A stretch of 48,021 nucleotides of DNA, from IMG/VR virus record IMGVR_UViG_3300050821_009329, positions 1-48,021 of that record. One strand, 5' to 3'. This DNA is from a virus. The notes beneath the pieces were generated by a model. It ran no database searches, had not been told where the DNA came from, and saw only the letters and a list, made by a program, of their open reading frames with translations. Each line of letters starts with the position of its first letter. Within the stretch, counting starts at the first letter, position 1. A program made the translations under genes and the position numbers. Shown here piece after piece: positions 9,653 to 17,334 of this stretch.

Positions 9653-10162
9653 CTAGTGCCGCATTTCCGATGGCATCTGCGTCCACAGCCGGTCGACGTT
9701 GCTGGTCCTAGCCAAAGGCGCCCACTCGATGACCGGCACCGGCATGTCCAACCACTTGCAATCTTCCTTGCGCATGCCCAGCACGTAGAGGTTGTTGAAG
9801 CCGTCGGCACGCTTGAAGACGCCCTCGATGACATGCTCGATCTTGAAGCCAAAGCGCAAAGCCGTATTGCGCGCTATGATGTTACTCTCGGGAGTAAGCC
9901 CGAACACCTTGTTCACATTCAACTGCCGGAACGGATAGTCGAAGCTCAGCCAGATCAGCGAACGCGATATCCAATTGGAGTGGAAACCGGCCCAGTGCAT
10001 GACCACCGAACCGCCCCGGAAGTCAGTGAACAGCACGCCACCTAACAAGCTGTCCTTCTCCTTGGAATAGCGCGCCAGGCAGGCGTGCAGCTTGGGCACG
10101 AACTGGACTTCCGCCGCCATGGCGATCAGCCTGATGGCGTGCAGGTCGTTGATGCGGATCAT
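9653..10162 (-). CDS. GNAT-fold acetyltransferase-like protein
   Basis: A 169-aa protein. The segment NKVFGLTPESNIIARNTALRFGFKIEHVIEGVFK resembles the acetyl-CoA-binding and C-terminal part of GNAT folds (V-x-G-x-V...N..A.R...k.GF..E). Such proteins occur among podophage virion genes; the substrate is unknown. The start ATG overlaps the stop of the preceding gene (ATGA, 10159-10162). A palindrome copy (9881-9898) sits in frame exactly at LTPESN, in the loop between the strand and the N-x-x-A-x-R helix, so the repeat has been accommodated in a conserved domain. Confidence 0.65.
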   Translation of the reverse strand: MIRINDLHAIRLIAMAAEVQFVPKLHACLARYSKEKDSLLGGVLFTDFRGGSVVMHWAGFHSNWISRSLIWLSFDYPFRQLNVNKVFGLTPESNIIARNTALRFGFKIEHVIEGVFKRADGFNNLYVLGMRKEDCKWLDMPVPVIEWAPLARTSNVDRLWTQMPSEMRH

Positions 10163-10596
10163 GTGACACGCACCATGAGCACAGACCCATTGCGGTATAT
10201 GCCATTAACCGGCACCCCGGCGATGGCCGCCGCCGTATCGCTGGCGGCGTTCACCGGCAAAGCAGAGAGCACCGGGTTGAGCGCCGTCAGCACCTGCGTC
10301 CAGTTCAGGTTATGCCTGCCATAGGTATTGACATCGTTGGGCGCCTCGCCGATCCCCGGCGTGCCCGGCGCACCGGGAGGTCCCTGCGGCCCGCGCGGCC
10401 CGACGACGCCGATCTTGGTCAGAGCGGCGTAAGTAACGAACACCTGCGCCGTCTCCGAGGGCGTATAGCCAGGATTCGGCGACAGCCCGTTGAGGATGAT
10501 CAGGTTCACCGTTTGCCGCAAGGCTTCGACGGCTGGCGCCAGAGTATTCAACGTCAGCCCCGGCATGGGGATGGATGGATAGATCGACTTTGCCAT
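10159..10596 (-). CDS. Short virion protein with collagen-like Gly-Pro segment
   Basis: A 145-aa protein starting at MAKSIYPSIPMPG. Its ATG overlaps the TAA of the upstream gene (TAATG). An N-terminal helical part (about 60 residues) is followed by a short collagen-like run (GPRGPQGPPGAPGTPG) and a C-terminal Ala/Asn/Val-rich domain. This architecture is common in small tail-associated proteins that trimerise. A longer ORF extends upstream, but that extension overlaps the previous gene and has no ribosome-binding site. The function is inferred from composition and place only. Confidence 0.6.
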   Translation of the reverse strand: MAKSIYPSIPMPGLTLNTLAPAVEALRQTVNLIILNGLSPNPGYTPSETAQVFVTYAALTKIGVVGPRGPQGPPGAPGTPGIGEAPNDVNTYGRHNLNWTQVLTALNPVLSALPVNAASDTAAAIAGVPVNGIYRNGSVLMVRVT

Positions 10597-12401
10597 TACA
10601 TCGCCTTCAATTCCTTGACGCTGCTCGCCGCCTTGAAGTGCTTGAGGCCGATCTGGCCCTGGAAATAGAATTCCCACAGAGTCGCCTTGAAGCCGCCGGG
10701 AATCAGCAACACCTCGCCGGACTTCTGGATTTCGCGGACGACTATCTGGTTACCGTCGGCGAACACCGTCAGCGTGAGATACTGACTGGTCGGGTCGAAC
10801 ACCTGGTTCTGGTCGGTATTGCGGGGTCCTAAAGTGATCTGCACCTCGGGCGGGATATCGAAGATCGCCGTGAACGCCTTGAACTGCTGCGGATGCGGGA
10901 AGCGGAACTGCTTGGAGCGCCACTCCCAGTCCCATAGGGTCGTCGTGCCCGGCGCTCCGACCGGCGGATTCCACTGCATCACCGCCCCGTCAGAACGCAA
11001 AGCGAACAACTGCCCGGACAGCTCGTCGTTCATGGCGTTGACGATCTCGTCGGTAAAATGCAGGTAGGTAAAGATCATGTTGTTACCCTGAGAGTAATCA
11101 ATCACGAACCCACCATGGTCACCGCCGACCGGCGGCCCCTTGACGAACGAGACATAGGCAGAGCTGTAGCGGCCCGAAGCCCAGTTCTGCGGCTCCAGCG
11201 AGTTATGGAACTCCTTCTCGTAGATGGATTGCGTCATATTCTGGGTGCCGCCAGTGTTCAGCAGCTGCACGCCGTTGGGCGAGGCGTAATAGGCACCCTC
11301 CCCCGAAGCCACTATGGAGCCCCGCCCGATGCAGGGCTCATTGGCGGTGACTTTGCCGATGGTCATGGTGTCGGGGGTCAGGCCGGTGGCGATGAAGGGC
11401 GAGCCCTGCGTCAGGATGTTCAGGGACGAGCCATTGGCCGTCAGCCCGACAATCGGGTAATCGACAGTCAGGGCGTAGGAGGGCGGCCAGGCATGCGGCA
11501 TATAGGGCGCGCTGAACCACACCTCGCGCGAGTTGGTGAAGCCCGCCGCGATGCCGTTGGCCATCATCACCACGCCCTGCAACCCGGCAGGGGGCGGCGT
11601 GAAGCCGATGGTGGGCAGGATGTTATTGGCGGTGATGGTGTCGTAGTTATCGTTAATGACGATATCAGTGCCGAAAGTGACCGGCACCTCGACTACCTGG
11701 TAATAACTGGCATTGCCCTGCGTATCGGTGACCGTCCTATAGAGCCTGGTAGTGGCGATATCGCGTCCAGTGTTATCGACTGCGGCGGGCGCCGGGATGG
11801 TGACCACCCAGGTCCCTGCCGGATCGCCGGTCGCCGTAGTAGCGGGAGACGGCGGCCCTTCTTCGCCATAAGCACTGACGTAGGTATAGACATAGGCACG
11901 AGTCTCCTCGGTGTTGCCAGTAGCGGCAGGGGGCGCGACGGTGGGGGCGCCGCCGGTCGGCGCTGGAATGCCAAGCGCAAAGCCCGGCGTTCCGGCAATG
12001 AGATTGTCGAGGGTGTTGTAGCTCGGCCCCGGCGAAGCCAGCGGCCAGTTCGGGTTATCGCCAGCCGAGTCATACTGATCGCTGGGGAAGAAGTAATAAC
12101 GGTTCCACTGGTCGCCGACGGTGGGATTGCGGATCACCGACATGAAGGGGTCGGGAAATTCCAGCCAGTAGGACCCGGTGGAGGTGAAGTCCATCACATT
12201 AGACAGGTCTATGGGGATGCGATAGATTTGCTGCGTGTCGGCGTATTTGGTGTCGTAGATGTCCGTGCCATGACGAAAGCCGCGCACCTGGCCCTGATAG
12301 AGCCAGGCGTTGTCGGCGTATTGGGCATTGTTGTCCGGCAGCAGAACAGGGTCCCGCAACGGGTTCATGCCCGCAAAATCGGCAATCATTATGGTAGCCA
12401 C
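10596..12401 (-). CDS. Tail-tube/hub-like virion protein (601 aa)
   Basis: The N-terminus (MIADFAGMNPLRDP...NNAQYADNAWLYQGQVRGFRHG) is the type seen in podophage tail tubular or stabilisation proteins, where a short pattern 'GMNP..LP...A..A.N..L..G..R' begins a beta-rich structural protein. The remainder is beta-strand-rich with many Gly/Thr/Asn and no membrane segment. The start is GTG at 12401, or ATG four codons later. The upstream palindrome copy at 12407-12424 supplies GAGAG before it. It is followed without a gap by the collagen-like protein. Assignment as a tail tube or hub component is family-level inference, made without a search. Confidence 0.6.
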   Translation of the reverse strand: MATIMIADFAGMNPLRDPVLLPDNNAQYADNAWLYQGQVRGFRHGTDIYDTKYADTQQIYRIPIDLSNVMDFTSTGSYWLEFPDPFMSVIRNPTVGDQWNRYYFFPSDQYDSAGDNPNWPLASPGPSYNTLDNLIAGTPGFALGIPAPTGGAPTVAPPAATGNTEETRAYVYTYVSAYGEEGPPSPATTATGDPAGTWVVTIPAPAAVDNTGRDIATTRLYRTVTDTQGNASYYQVVEVPVTFGTDIVINDNYDTITANNILPTIGFTPPPAGLQGVVMMANGIAAGFTNSREVWFSAPYMPHAWPPSYALTVDYPIVGLTANGSSLNILTQGSPFIATGLTPDTMTIGKVTANEPCIGRGSIVASGEGAYYASPNGVQLLNTGGTQNMTQSIYEKEFHNSLEPQNWASGRYSSAYVSFVKGPPVGGDHGGFVIDYSQGNNMIFTYLHFTDEIVNAMNDELSGQLFALRSDGAVMQWNPPVGAPGTTTLWDWEWRSKQFRFPHPQQFKAFTAIFDIPPEVQITLGPRNTDQNQVFDPTSQYLTLTVFADGNQIVVREIQKSGEVLLIPGGFKATLWEFYFQGQIGLKHFKAASSVKELKAM

Positions 12402-12407
12402 GAAAAG

Positions 12408-12698
12408 TTACTCTCGAGAGTGACCGTGCAGCGGGTTGGATTTCGGCGCTGGCAGCTCTTTCGGCGCTCTCGGCCTCTTCGCCCTGTCGATTGCAGCGGC
12501 TTGCGCCACCAGCTTTTCCCCGACATCCTGCTCGGCCTTGAGACGCTGATCGAAAGTTCTCAGTGTCAGCTTGCCCGCTTCCTGCTCGGCCTTGGTCAAT
12601 TCGTTGACGGCCTCGGGCAGGTCGTCAGCCGGTCTTGACGCAGGCGGGCGCCCCGGCACTACGACTTTCGTGTCGGTCTTGTGGGGAGGTGTAGCCAT
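12408..12698 (-). CDS. Small charged hypothetical protein (96 aa)
   Basis: This protein is Lys/Glu/Ala-rich, with Pro at both ends and a helical middle (DLPEAVNELTKAEQEAGKLT). AAAGGAG lies eight bases before the ATG. The stop codon falls in the palindromic repeat that also carries the ribosome-binding sequence of the next gene. I do not recognise a family; it may be a chaperone or assembly factor for the neighbouring tail protein, but nothing shows this. Confidence 0.6.
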   Translation of the reverse strand: MATPPHKTDTKVVVPGRPPASRPADDLPEAVNELTKAEQEAGKLTLRTFDQRLKAEQDVGEKLVAQAAAIDRAKRPRAPKELPAPKSNPLHGHSRE

Positions 12699-12710
12699 GC
12701 TCGTTCTCCT

Positions 12711-12872
12711 TTATCGGTCTATCCTGTGGTAGTGCTTGACTATGCCACAGTCACGGCAGCGCCAGCCGATCCAGAGCTGCCCGCTCTCATGGACGCCGCC
12801 GACAACGTTGCCGGGGCACCAGCGCACCAGGCAACGCAGCCAGCGTAGTCTACTCCCTAAAGTCCACCACAT
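12711..12872 (-). CDS. Small zinc-ribbon-like protein (start uncertain)
   Basis: The C-terminal sequence RCLVRWCPGNVVGG...WRCRDCG has two Cys pairs (CxxxxCP and CxxC), as in a small zinc-binding protein, and ends HYHRIDR. The start is not clear. ATG at 12872 overlaps the end of the upstream gene by 23 bases and keeps all four Cys; a GTG at 12827 would lose the first one. No good Shine-Dalgarno is visible for either. Its function is unknown. Confidence 0.45.
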   Translation of the reverse strand: MWWTLGSRLRWLRCLVRWCPGNVVGGVHESGQLWIGWRCRDCGIVKHYHRIDR

Positions 12873-14238
12873 AACAGCCCACGGGGCGGGGCGCACTCCC
12901 TTGGACATCCCATGGCGAGGCGAATATGACACGGCCAGGATGAGGCGCGTGGCTCGGTTGGGTCTGCGCCACATAGTCCAATGGCTTGACGGTGTGGGTG
13001 TGGCACAGGCGATATACCGCCGATCCAGTCAGGGCACACATGATCAGCTCGCCATTATAGGGAGGGTATGTAGCCCCCTCTAACATGGCATCGGACACAG
13101 CCCATCGGTGCGCGTGTATGGACCTCGACGATGTATGGGAGCACCAGCCCCCCTCGCTCAGCGGGTATCGCCTGCCGTCCCGTAGCCGATACTTAGAAAT
13201 CAGGCCAGACCGGCCCTGGCCCACCGATCCCGAGTTCACCCGGCCAACCAGCACCTCGTCGGGGCTAGTGTCAGTGATCACGTCCCAGTGCGAGACGTAA
13301 TTGGAAGGGAGGGTCGTTATCACAGCTCCTTGAAGATCGGTGACGACCACAACATCCGGCCTAAGTCCCCACACCATGTAGGTGCCCTTGGGGGATATAC
13401 GGCAGGCGTTCAACGTGCCGAAACCAAAATCTGCGGGGTCGATGTCAAACCCTTTCGAGTCCTGGCTGATCTTGTAGGCGAAAGCAATCTCCTTGCCGCC
13501 CTTCTTGCAACTGATGACGACAAAATCACCATCATCGGAGAAGCATCCTTCCCATGGACCGAAGGTCATCTCGGAATACGTGCTACCGAAATCCTTGATG
13601 ATTTCCTGCTTACCCGTCTTAGGATTCCACGTCCCAAGGATGCTTCTATGAGCGAACATCATCAATTCAGGATCGCTGTGATGCCACCGCACGTCCGAGC
13701 TGCTGGGCTTACTCTGGGGAGCAAACATAGGCTCGTAGGTTTCCCCATCGAGAAACACGCCAGTTGGACCGGCAGCCCCGGTCCCCCTGTTGGTGTCCAG
13801 GTATATCAGCGACTCGTCGCAGTTCCACGCCTGATCGGAACTGTAATGATGCCGTGCCTGATCGCCCCATTTGGCCCCCGGTATGTTCCTGATGTCGGTG
13901 CCGGGGTTGCCGGTGATGCGCGTCACCTTGGTGCCGAACACCGGGTCCTTGTGATCAGCCAGGTAACCGGGCTTGGGCGTGTTGGGGATAGCCACCACGT
14001 CCTTGTCGGTGCGCAGGTAGCGCGGCGGGCTCCACTTCGAATAATCGGGCGGGTCTGACGCCCCTGGAGGGTTGGGATTGGTCGGCGGTGACGTTGGCGG
14101 CGACATTGGCGGCTTCTCCTCTGATTTTGTTTGATTGATAACAATCGACATGTCTCCGGCGTCGGCACTACCGGCGAGTGTCACCTCAGCCGAGAAGGTC
14201 ACAGTGCCAGATAACGTAGGCTTCAGCTTCTTCGCCAC
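12850..14238 (-). CDS. Beta-propeller-like virion-associated protein
   Basis: About 462 aa. The GTG start at 14238 fits best because GGAG lies seven bases upstream; an ATG two codons earlier would sit on top of that site. An N-terminal beta domain (about 60 residues, TLSGTVTFSAEVTLAG) is followed by a Pro-rich linker and a large domain with repeated strands and W/H-rich turns (VRWHHSDPELMMFAH, FSDDGDFVVISC, RISPKGTYMVWG). These look like blades of a propeller related to oligogalacturonate-lyase or WD40-like folds. It may be a glycan-binding or glycan-degrading tail accessory. I cannot point to catalytic residues with confidence. GC content and composition differ somewhat from neighbours, which is compatible with acquisition. 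Confidence 0.55.
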   Translation of the reverse strand: MAKKLKPTLSGTVTFSAEVTLAGSADAGDMSIVINQTKSEEKPPMSPPTSPPTNPNPPGASDPPDYSKWSPPRYLRTDKDVVAIPNTPKPGYLADHKDPVFGTKVTRITGNPGTDIRNIPGAKWGDQARHHYSSDQAWNCDESLIYLDTNRGTGAAGPTGVFLDGETYEPMFAPQSKPSSSDVRWHHSDPELMMFAHRSILGTWNPKTGKQEIIKDFGSTYSEMTFGPWEGCFSDDGDFVVISCKKGGKEIAFAYKISQDSKGFDIDPADFGFGTLNACRISPKGTYMVWGLRPDVVVVTDLQGAVITTLPSNYVSHWDVITDTSPDEVLVGRVNSGSVGQGRSGLISKYRLRDGRRYPLSEGGWCSHTSSRSIHAHRWAVSDAMLEGATYPPYNGELIMCALTGSAVYRLCHTHTVKPLDYVAQTQPSHAPHPGRVIFASPWDVQGSAPRPVGCYVVDFRE

Positions 14239-14248
14239 AATCATTCTC

Positions 14249-14611
14249 CTATATCTCGAAATGCGGGCCATCAAAAAAACCTTTGAAGTCACCGCCCCAT
14301 TTGATCGGCACGCCAACTTTACTCGCTGCTGCCTTCATGTGCTTGGCCATCGTCTTGAAGCTCTCGATATTATTCCAGTCGAGCGGACGGGGTGTGCAGT
14401 CCATAGCAAGCGATGGCGTCTTGTTATGTTTCGAAGTCGGCCACTTGGCCTTGCTCTTCTTCTCGCGCACCGCTTTGTCCTGCGCCGCCTTGCTGCGATG
14501 GCCGCAAATAACTTGAAAATCAAAAGTCTTAATACATTCGTGCGCCACTTTAGAAAGGCGCGGATCGCAACTCTTCAAGTGATTAAGCGAACTTTGATTA
14601 AGTGTCGGCAC
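14249..14611 (-). CDS. Endolysin, peptidase M15 family (L-Ala-D-Glu / D-Ala-D-Ala type)
   Basis: This 120-aa protein has the two signatures of the M15 metallopeptidases: SKHNKTPSLAMD (S60-x-H62...A-x-D71) and WGGDFKGFFDGPHFE with H117. H62, D71 and H117 would bind zinc. The family cleaves peptide cross-links of peptidoglycan and the usual length fits. The start is GTG at 14611 with GAGGTGA just upstream, and the gene follows the stop of a small membrane protein by three bases. No signal peptide is visible, so release probably needs one of the neighbouring membrane proteins acting as a holin. Confidence 0.9.
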   Translation of the reverse strand: MPTLNQSSLNHLKSCDPRLSKVAHECIKTFDFQVICGHRSKAAQDKAVREKKSKAKWPTSKHNKTPSLAMDCTPRPLDWNNIESFKTMAKHMKAAASKVGVPIKWGGDFKGFFDGPHFEI

Positions 14612-14614
14612 GAG

Positions 14615-14791
14615 TCACCTCTTGAACAACAGCAGGTAGGCAGCCAGCGCCGTCACCCCCGAACCGACCGCCGAGACCGCCTCGTCCATGTCGGGCTGCA
14701 TGATGTTGGCGCCATCGTAATTGGCGCCATTCAACACAGCCAGCGCTACTGGCGTGGCGATCACCACGATCTTCAAAATCAAATTCATCAT
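14615..14791 (-). CDS. Small membrane protein, candidate holin
   Basis: A 58-aa protein with an N-terminal hydrophobic stretch (LILKIVVIATPVALAVL) and a second one at the C-terminus (AVSAVGSGVTALAAYLLLF), ending in KR. The start ATG overlaps the stop of the preceding gene (ATGA at 14788-14791). The place directly before the endolysin and the two-helix topology make it a holin or pinholin candidate; this is inference. Confidence 0.6.
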   Translation of the reverse strand: MMNLILKIVVIATPVALAVLNGANYDGANIMQPDMDEAVSAVGSGVTALAAYLLLFKR

Positions 14792-15012
14792 GTGGGCGCC
14801 GTCGGCGCCGTCGGCAGGCAGCGCTCCAAGATGAACTTGCTCAGCAGATGGTCACGCTTGCGGCCCTCGGTGACGCCGAAGTAGAGAAAGGCCATCACCA
14901 AAAACTGCATCACCACCAGCGTCAGTAGCAAAGGCTGGTTACGCAGGCTATCCACCACCGAGGTGGCAATGGCGACGCCTTGCTCCTTGCGCTCTTCGGG
15001 GGTGCTGCTCAT
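14788..15012 (-). CDS. Small membrane protein, candidate holin or lysis accessory
   Basis: A 74-aa protein with a charged N-terminus (MSSTPEERKEQGVAIATS), one clear membrane segment (LLLTLVVMQFLVMAFLYFGV) and a cytoplasmic-type basic C-terminus. The ribosome-binding site is the right arm of a perfect palindrome copy (15018-15034): GGGAGTAAC followed by CGGCG and ATG. It is the second or third small membrane protein of the lysis block. Which of them is the holin cannot be decided by eye. Confidence 0.6.
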   Translation of the reverse strand: MSSTPEERKEQGVAIATSVVDSLRNQPLLLTLVVMQFLVMAFLYFGVTEGRKRDHLLSKFILERCLPTAPTAPT

Positions 15013-15140
15013 CGCCGGTTACTCCCGGAGTAACATAGTTTACAAACCATGTCAAAAATAAAATACGCGGCCATCGGCAAAATTATAGCGGAGGCGCAAC
15101 TGAGCACTAAAACAAAAAGCGTGGCGACGATGTTGCCCAC
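15009..15140 (-). CDS. Tiny membrane protein (43 aa)
   Basis: GTG start directly after the TAG of the preceding gene; the stop overlaps the ATG of the next gene (ATGA at 15009-15012), which is the coupling pattern of this operon. The product MGNIVATLFVLVLSCASAIIL... has one long hydrophobic segment and a short Cys-containing tail that is read through the palindrome at 15018-15034. Shine-Dalgarno support is weak, so expression would depend on reinitiation. Confidence 0.45.
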   Translation of the reverse strand: MGNIVATLFVLVLSCASAIILPMAAYFIFDMVCKLCYSGSNRR

Positions 15141-15308
15141 CTATAATCTGCCCATCAGCAACAGGATGATCAGGATGATGACGATCAATCCGATGCCGCC
15201 GCCCCAGCCGTAGGAGCCGCCGGGGAAACCGGTGTGCCAGCCGCCGTAGTAGCCGTAGCCGCCGCCAAATAGTAGCAAGAGGATCAGGATCAGGATGATG
15301 ATGTTCAC
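15141..15308 (-). CDS. DUF3309-like tiny membrane protein
   Basis: A 55-aa protein with a GTG start. AAAGGAGG lies six bases upstream, and the start overlaps the stop of the previous gene (GTGA). Its pattern is a hydrophobic helix (IIILILILLLLF), a Gly/Tyr/Trp-rich middle (GGGYGYYGGW...YGWGGGIG) and a second hydrophobic helix ending LLLMGRL. This is the layout of the DUF3309 family of small proteobacterial proteins. The function of the family is unknown; here the gene lies in the lysis block. Confidence 0.65.
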   Translation of the reverse strand: MNIIILILILLLLFGGGYGYYGGWHTGFPGGSYGWGGGIGLIVIILIILLLMGRL

Positions 15309-15703
15309 GACCTGCCTCCTTTCTTCTTAGGCGGCGGGGGCGGCGGCGAGTGTCGCTTGGCCGCAGGCGGCGGGGGCGGCGACCGCTTTGGCTCTGGCTC
15401 TGGCTCTGACTCTGGCTCTGGCTCTGGCGCAGAGCGCGACACAGGCTTCTTCGCCAAATGCCCCGCCATCCCTGGGTTGAACTGATCCCCCAGTTTGGCG
15501 AACCTCTGAGATACTTCTGCGGACAATTGTGCCGCTCGCGCACGCGGCGGCTGAATCTGACCCCCGGCATCGGTAAACTCTCGAAGAGCCCGCTCGGTCT
15601 CCTCGTCCCAGCCGCCGTTGATGTGGAATTTGCGCTCGCCAGTGGTGAGGATCACCAGGGTATTGTCGGCATCGACGATGTATGCTGCTTGAACCTCGGT
15701 CAT
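15305..15703 (-). CDS. Hypothetical protein with EP-repeat and polyproline tail
   Basis: A 132-aa protein starting at MTEVQAAYIVDADN, whose ATG overlaps the stop of the tail-fibre gene (ATGA). The first 90 residues form a small globular-looking domain; the C-terminus is (EP)n followed by polyproline-lysine. The EP part is encoded by a 6-bp tandem repeat (15390-15427), a likely site of length variation. Function unknown. Confidence 0.6.
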   Translation of the reverse strand: MTEVQAAYIVDADNTLVILTTGERKFHINGGWDEETERALREFTDAGGQIQPPRARAAQLSAEVSQRFAKLGDQFNPGMAGHLAKKPVSRSAPEPEPESEPEPEPKRSPPPPPAAKRHSPPPPPPKKKGGRS

Positions 15704-17307
15704 GGCGCGGCCTCCAATGCAGCTACGCGGGCGCGCAGCGATTTCAATTCGGCAACGAGGTAGGGGATCAGCTTGGAGGTATCGACGCCCCAGGCAATGA
15801 AGCCTTCGTCGCCCTGCCATTTGTTCGGGTCGAGATCGCCGACATAAACGGCTTCCGGAACCACCTGCACCAGGTCTTGCGCAATGAATCCTACACCTGG
15901 CTGAGCCGCCGGATCGGGAGTGTTGTTCAAATCATAGGCGACCGGCTCAATGGCGTCGATGAGCGCTCCAACGTCCACATCGGTAGCTAGCGAGCGCACA
16001 TTATCCTTCAAGCGGATGTCGGACGGCCCGTTGTTGTAATAGACACTGGCGCCGTCGGTATAGACCCAGCCCATGACGGAGTTTGTGCCGAATTGCCGAC
16101 CGGCGAGGTAAGCCCCGGTCGTGTCAACGCGGTCGTAGGAAGCCCCGCCTAAAGCCCAGCCGCCCCAATGCCCGGCCCCCCAGGTATAAGAACTGGTCGA
16201 TCCAAAACTATTCGGCGTCGCAGGCAGCATGCCGATCCAATAGCTCGACCTGAGAAAGCAGTTATAGACTTCAAGTGTCCCGGCTGGGTAGCTCATGGCA
16301 CTAGCCCAGACCTGCGAACCAGCCTGAATTGCCAGCAACCCGTGAGTGGTGACCTGGTTATAGGTCGCAGCGCCACCACTGAGGGTCGTGTAGCCATTGA
16401 CACCAAGGGTGCCAGAGATGGTGCCGCCAGCCAGCGGAAGATAGTTCGCCAGCGAGGCTTGCGCGGCTCGCGTGGTATCGGTCGGATGGACGTGATCGCC
16501 CCGCGCGAACAAGGCGCTGACGCCGGGTGCCGCCGTGCCGTCCATCGCCGGATTAGTCCCCGAAGGCGCTGGTATGGCGTTGGCGACGAAAGCCGTGGTG
16601 GCGAACTTGGTGGTGTTGTCGCCCGGTGCCGGTGTCGTGCCAGTAGCGAGGTTGGTCACCGTCAGCGTGTTGAACGTCCCTGTCCCGGTGATCATCGCGG
16701 AAGCCGCGTTGACCGAGCCGGTAAACCCAGCAGAGGTCCCGTTGAGCACCCCGGTCAAGGTGCCGCCGGTCAGCGGCAGATACCCCCCGGTATTAGCGTC
16801 GACATAAGCCTTATCAGCGGCATCAGTAGGGTTGACCGGCGCTCCGGCCAGCGATAATGTGCCTGTCAGCGTGCCGCCGGACAATGGCAGAAACCCGGCT
16901 GTTGAGTTGGTTAGCTGCTGCAAAGACACCGGATTAAGAGCCGACACGGCGTCTCCGGCCAGCACCAGTGAGCCTGTCAGCGTGCCGCCCGCCAGCGGCA
17001 GGTAAGAACCGGCAACCTGGTTGATGGTAATGTTCTGGTCCCATTCAGACCCGTTAAACGGCCCCGGTGTTATGTTGGTATTGGCGACATAAAGTATGCC
17101 GCCTTCTATGACATGATCACCCACTACATAGTTGGTGAGCGGGCTGAAGACTCGGACAGCTAGCAAGTCCTGCGGGTTCTGGGCGGCGTCGATGACGCCG
17201 ATCATGCTATCGGGCCAGTTAACATACAGCTCTCCCGGCTGACGAGTGCCAGCGACGGGACGAGCCCCCGCAGTCGAAGATCGGAGTGTTTGGACTCGAG
17301 CGGTCAT
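15700..17307 (-). CDS. Tail fibre protein with C-terminal peptidase S74 chaperone
   Basis: A 535-aa protein. The N-terminal 80 residues (RSSTAGARPVAGTRQPGELYVNW...) are paralogous to the next fibre gene and probably anchor it to the virion. The middle consists of beta-type repeats of YLPLAGGTLTG. The C-terminus has SDIRLKDNV (S429), ...VGFIAQDL...WGVDTSKLIPYLVAELKSL, the intramolecular chaperone that trimerises and auto-cleaves from fibres and tailspikes. A palindrome copy (17313-17330) precedes the ATG by a few bases. Receptor binding is the expected role; the receptor is unknown. Confidence 0.85.
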   Translation of the reverse strand: MTARVQTLRSSTAGARPVAGTRQPGELYVNWPDSMIGVIDAAQNPQDLLAVRVFSPLTNYVVGDHVIEGGILYVANTNITPGPFNGSEWDQNITINQVAGSYLPLAGGTLTGSLVLAGDAVSALNPVSLQQLTNSTAGFLPLSGGTLTGTLSLAGAPVNPTDAADKAYVDANTGGYLPLTGGTLTGVLNGTSAGFTGSVNAASAMITGTGTFNTLTVTNLATGTTPAPGDNTTKFATTAFVANAIPAPSGTNPAMDGTAAPGVSALFARGDHVHPTDTTRAAQASLANYLPLAGGTISGTLGVNGYTTLSGGAATYNQVTTHGLLAIQAGSQVWASAMSYPAGTLEVYNCFLRSSYWIGMLPATPNSFGSTSSYTWGAGHWGGWALGGASYDRVDTTGAYLAGRQFGTNSVMGWVYTDGASVYYNNGPSDIRLKDNVRSLATDVDVGALIDAIEPVAYDLNNTPDPAAQPGVGFIAQDLVQVVPEAVYVGDLDPNKWQGDEGFIAWGVDTSKLIPYLVAELKSLRARVAALEAAP

Positions 17308-17334
17308 GAGTATTTACTCCCGAGAGTAAGACGC

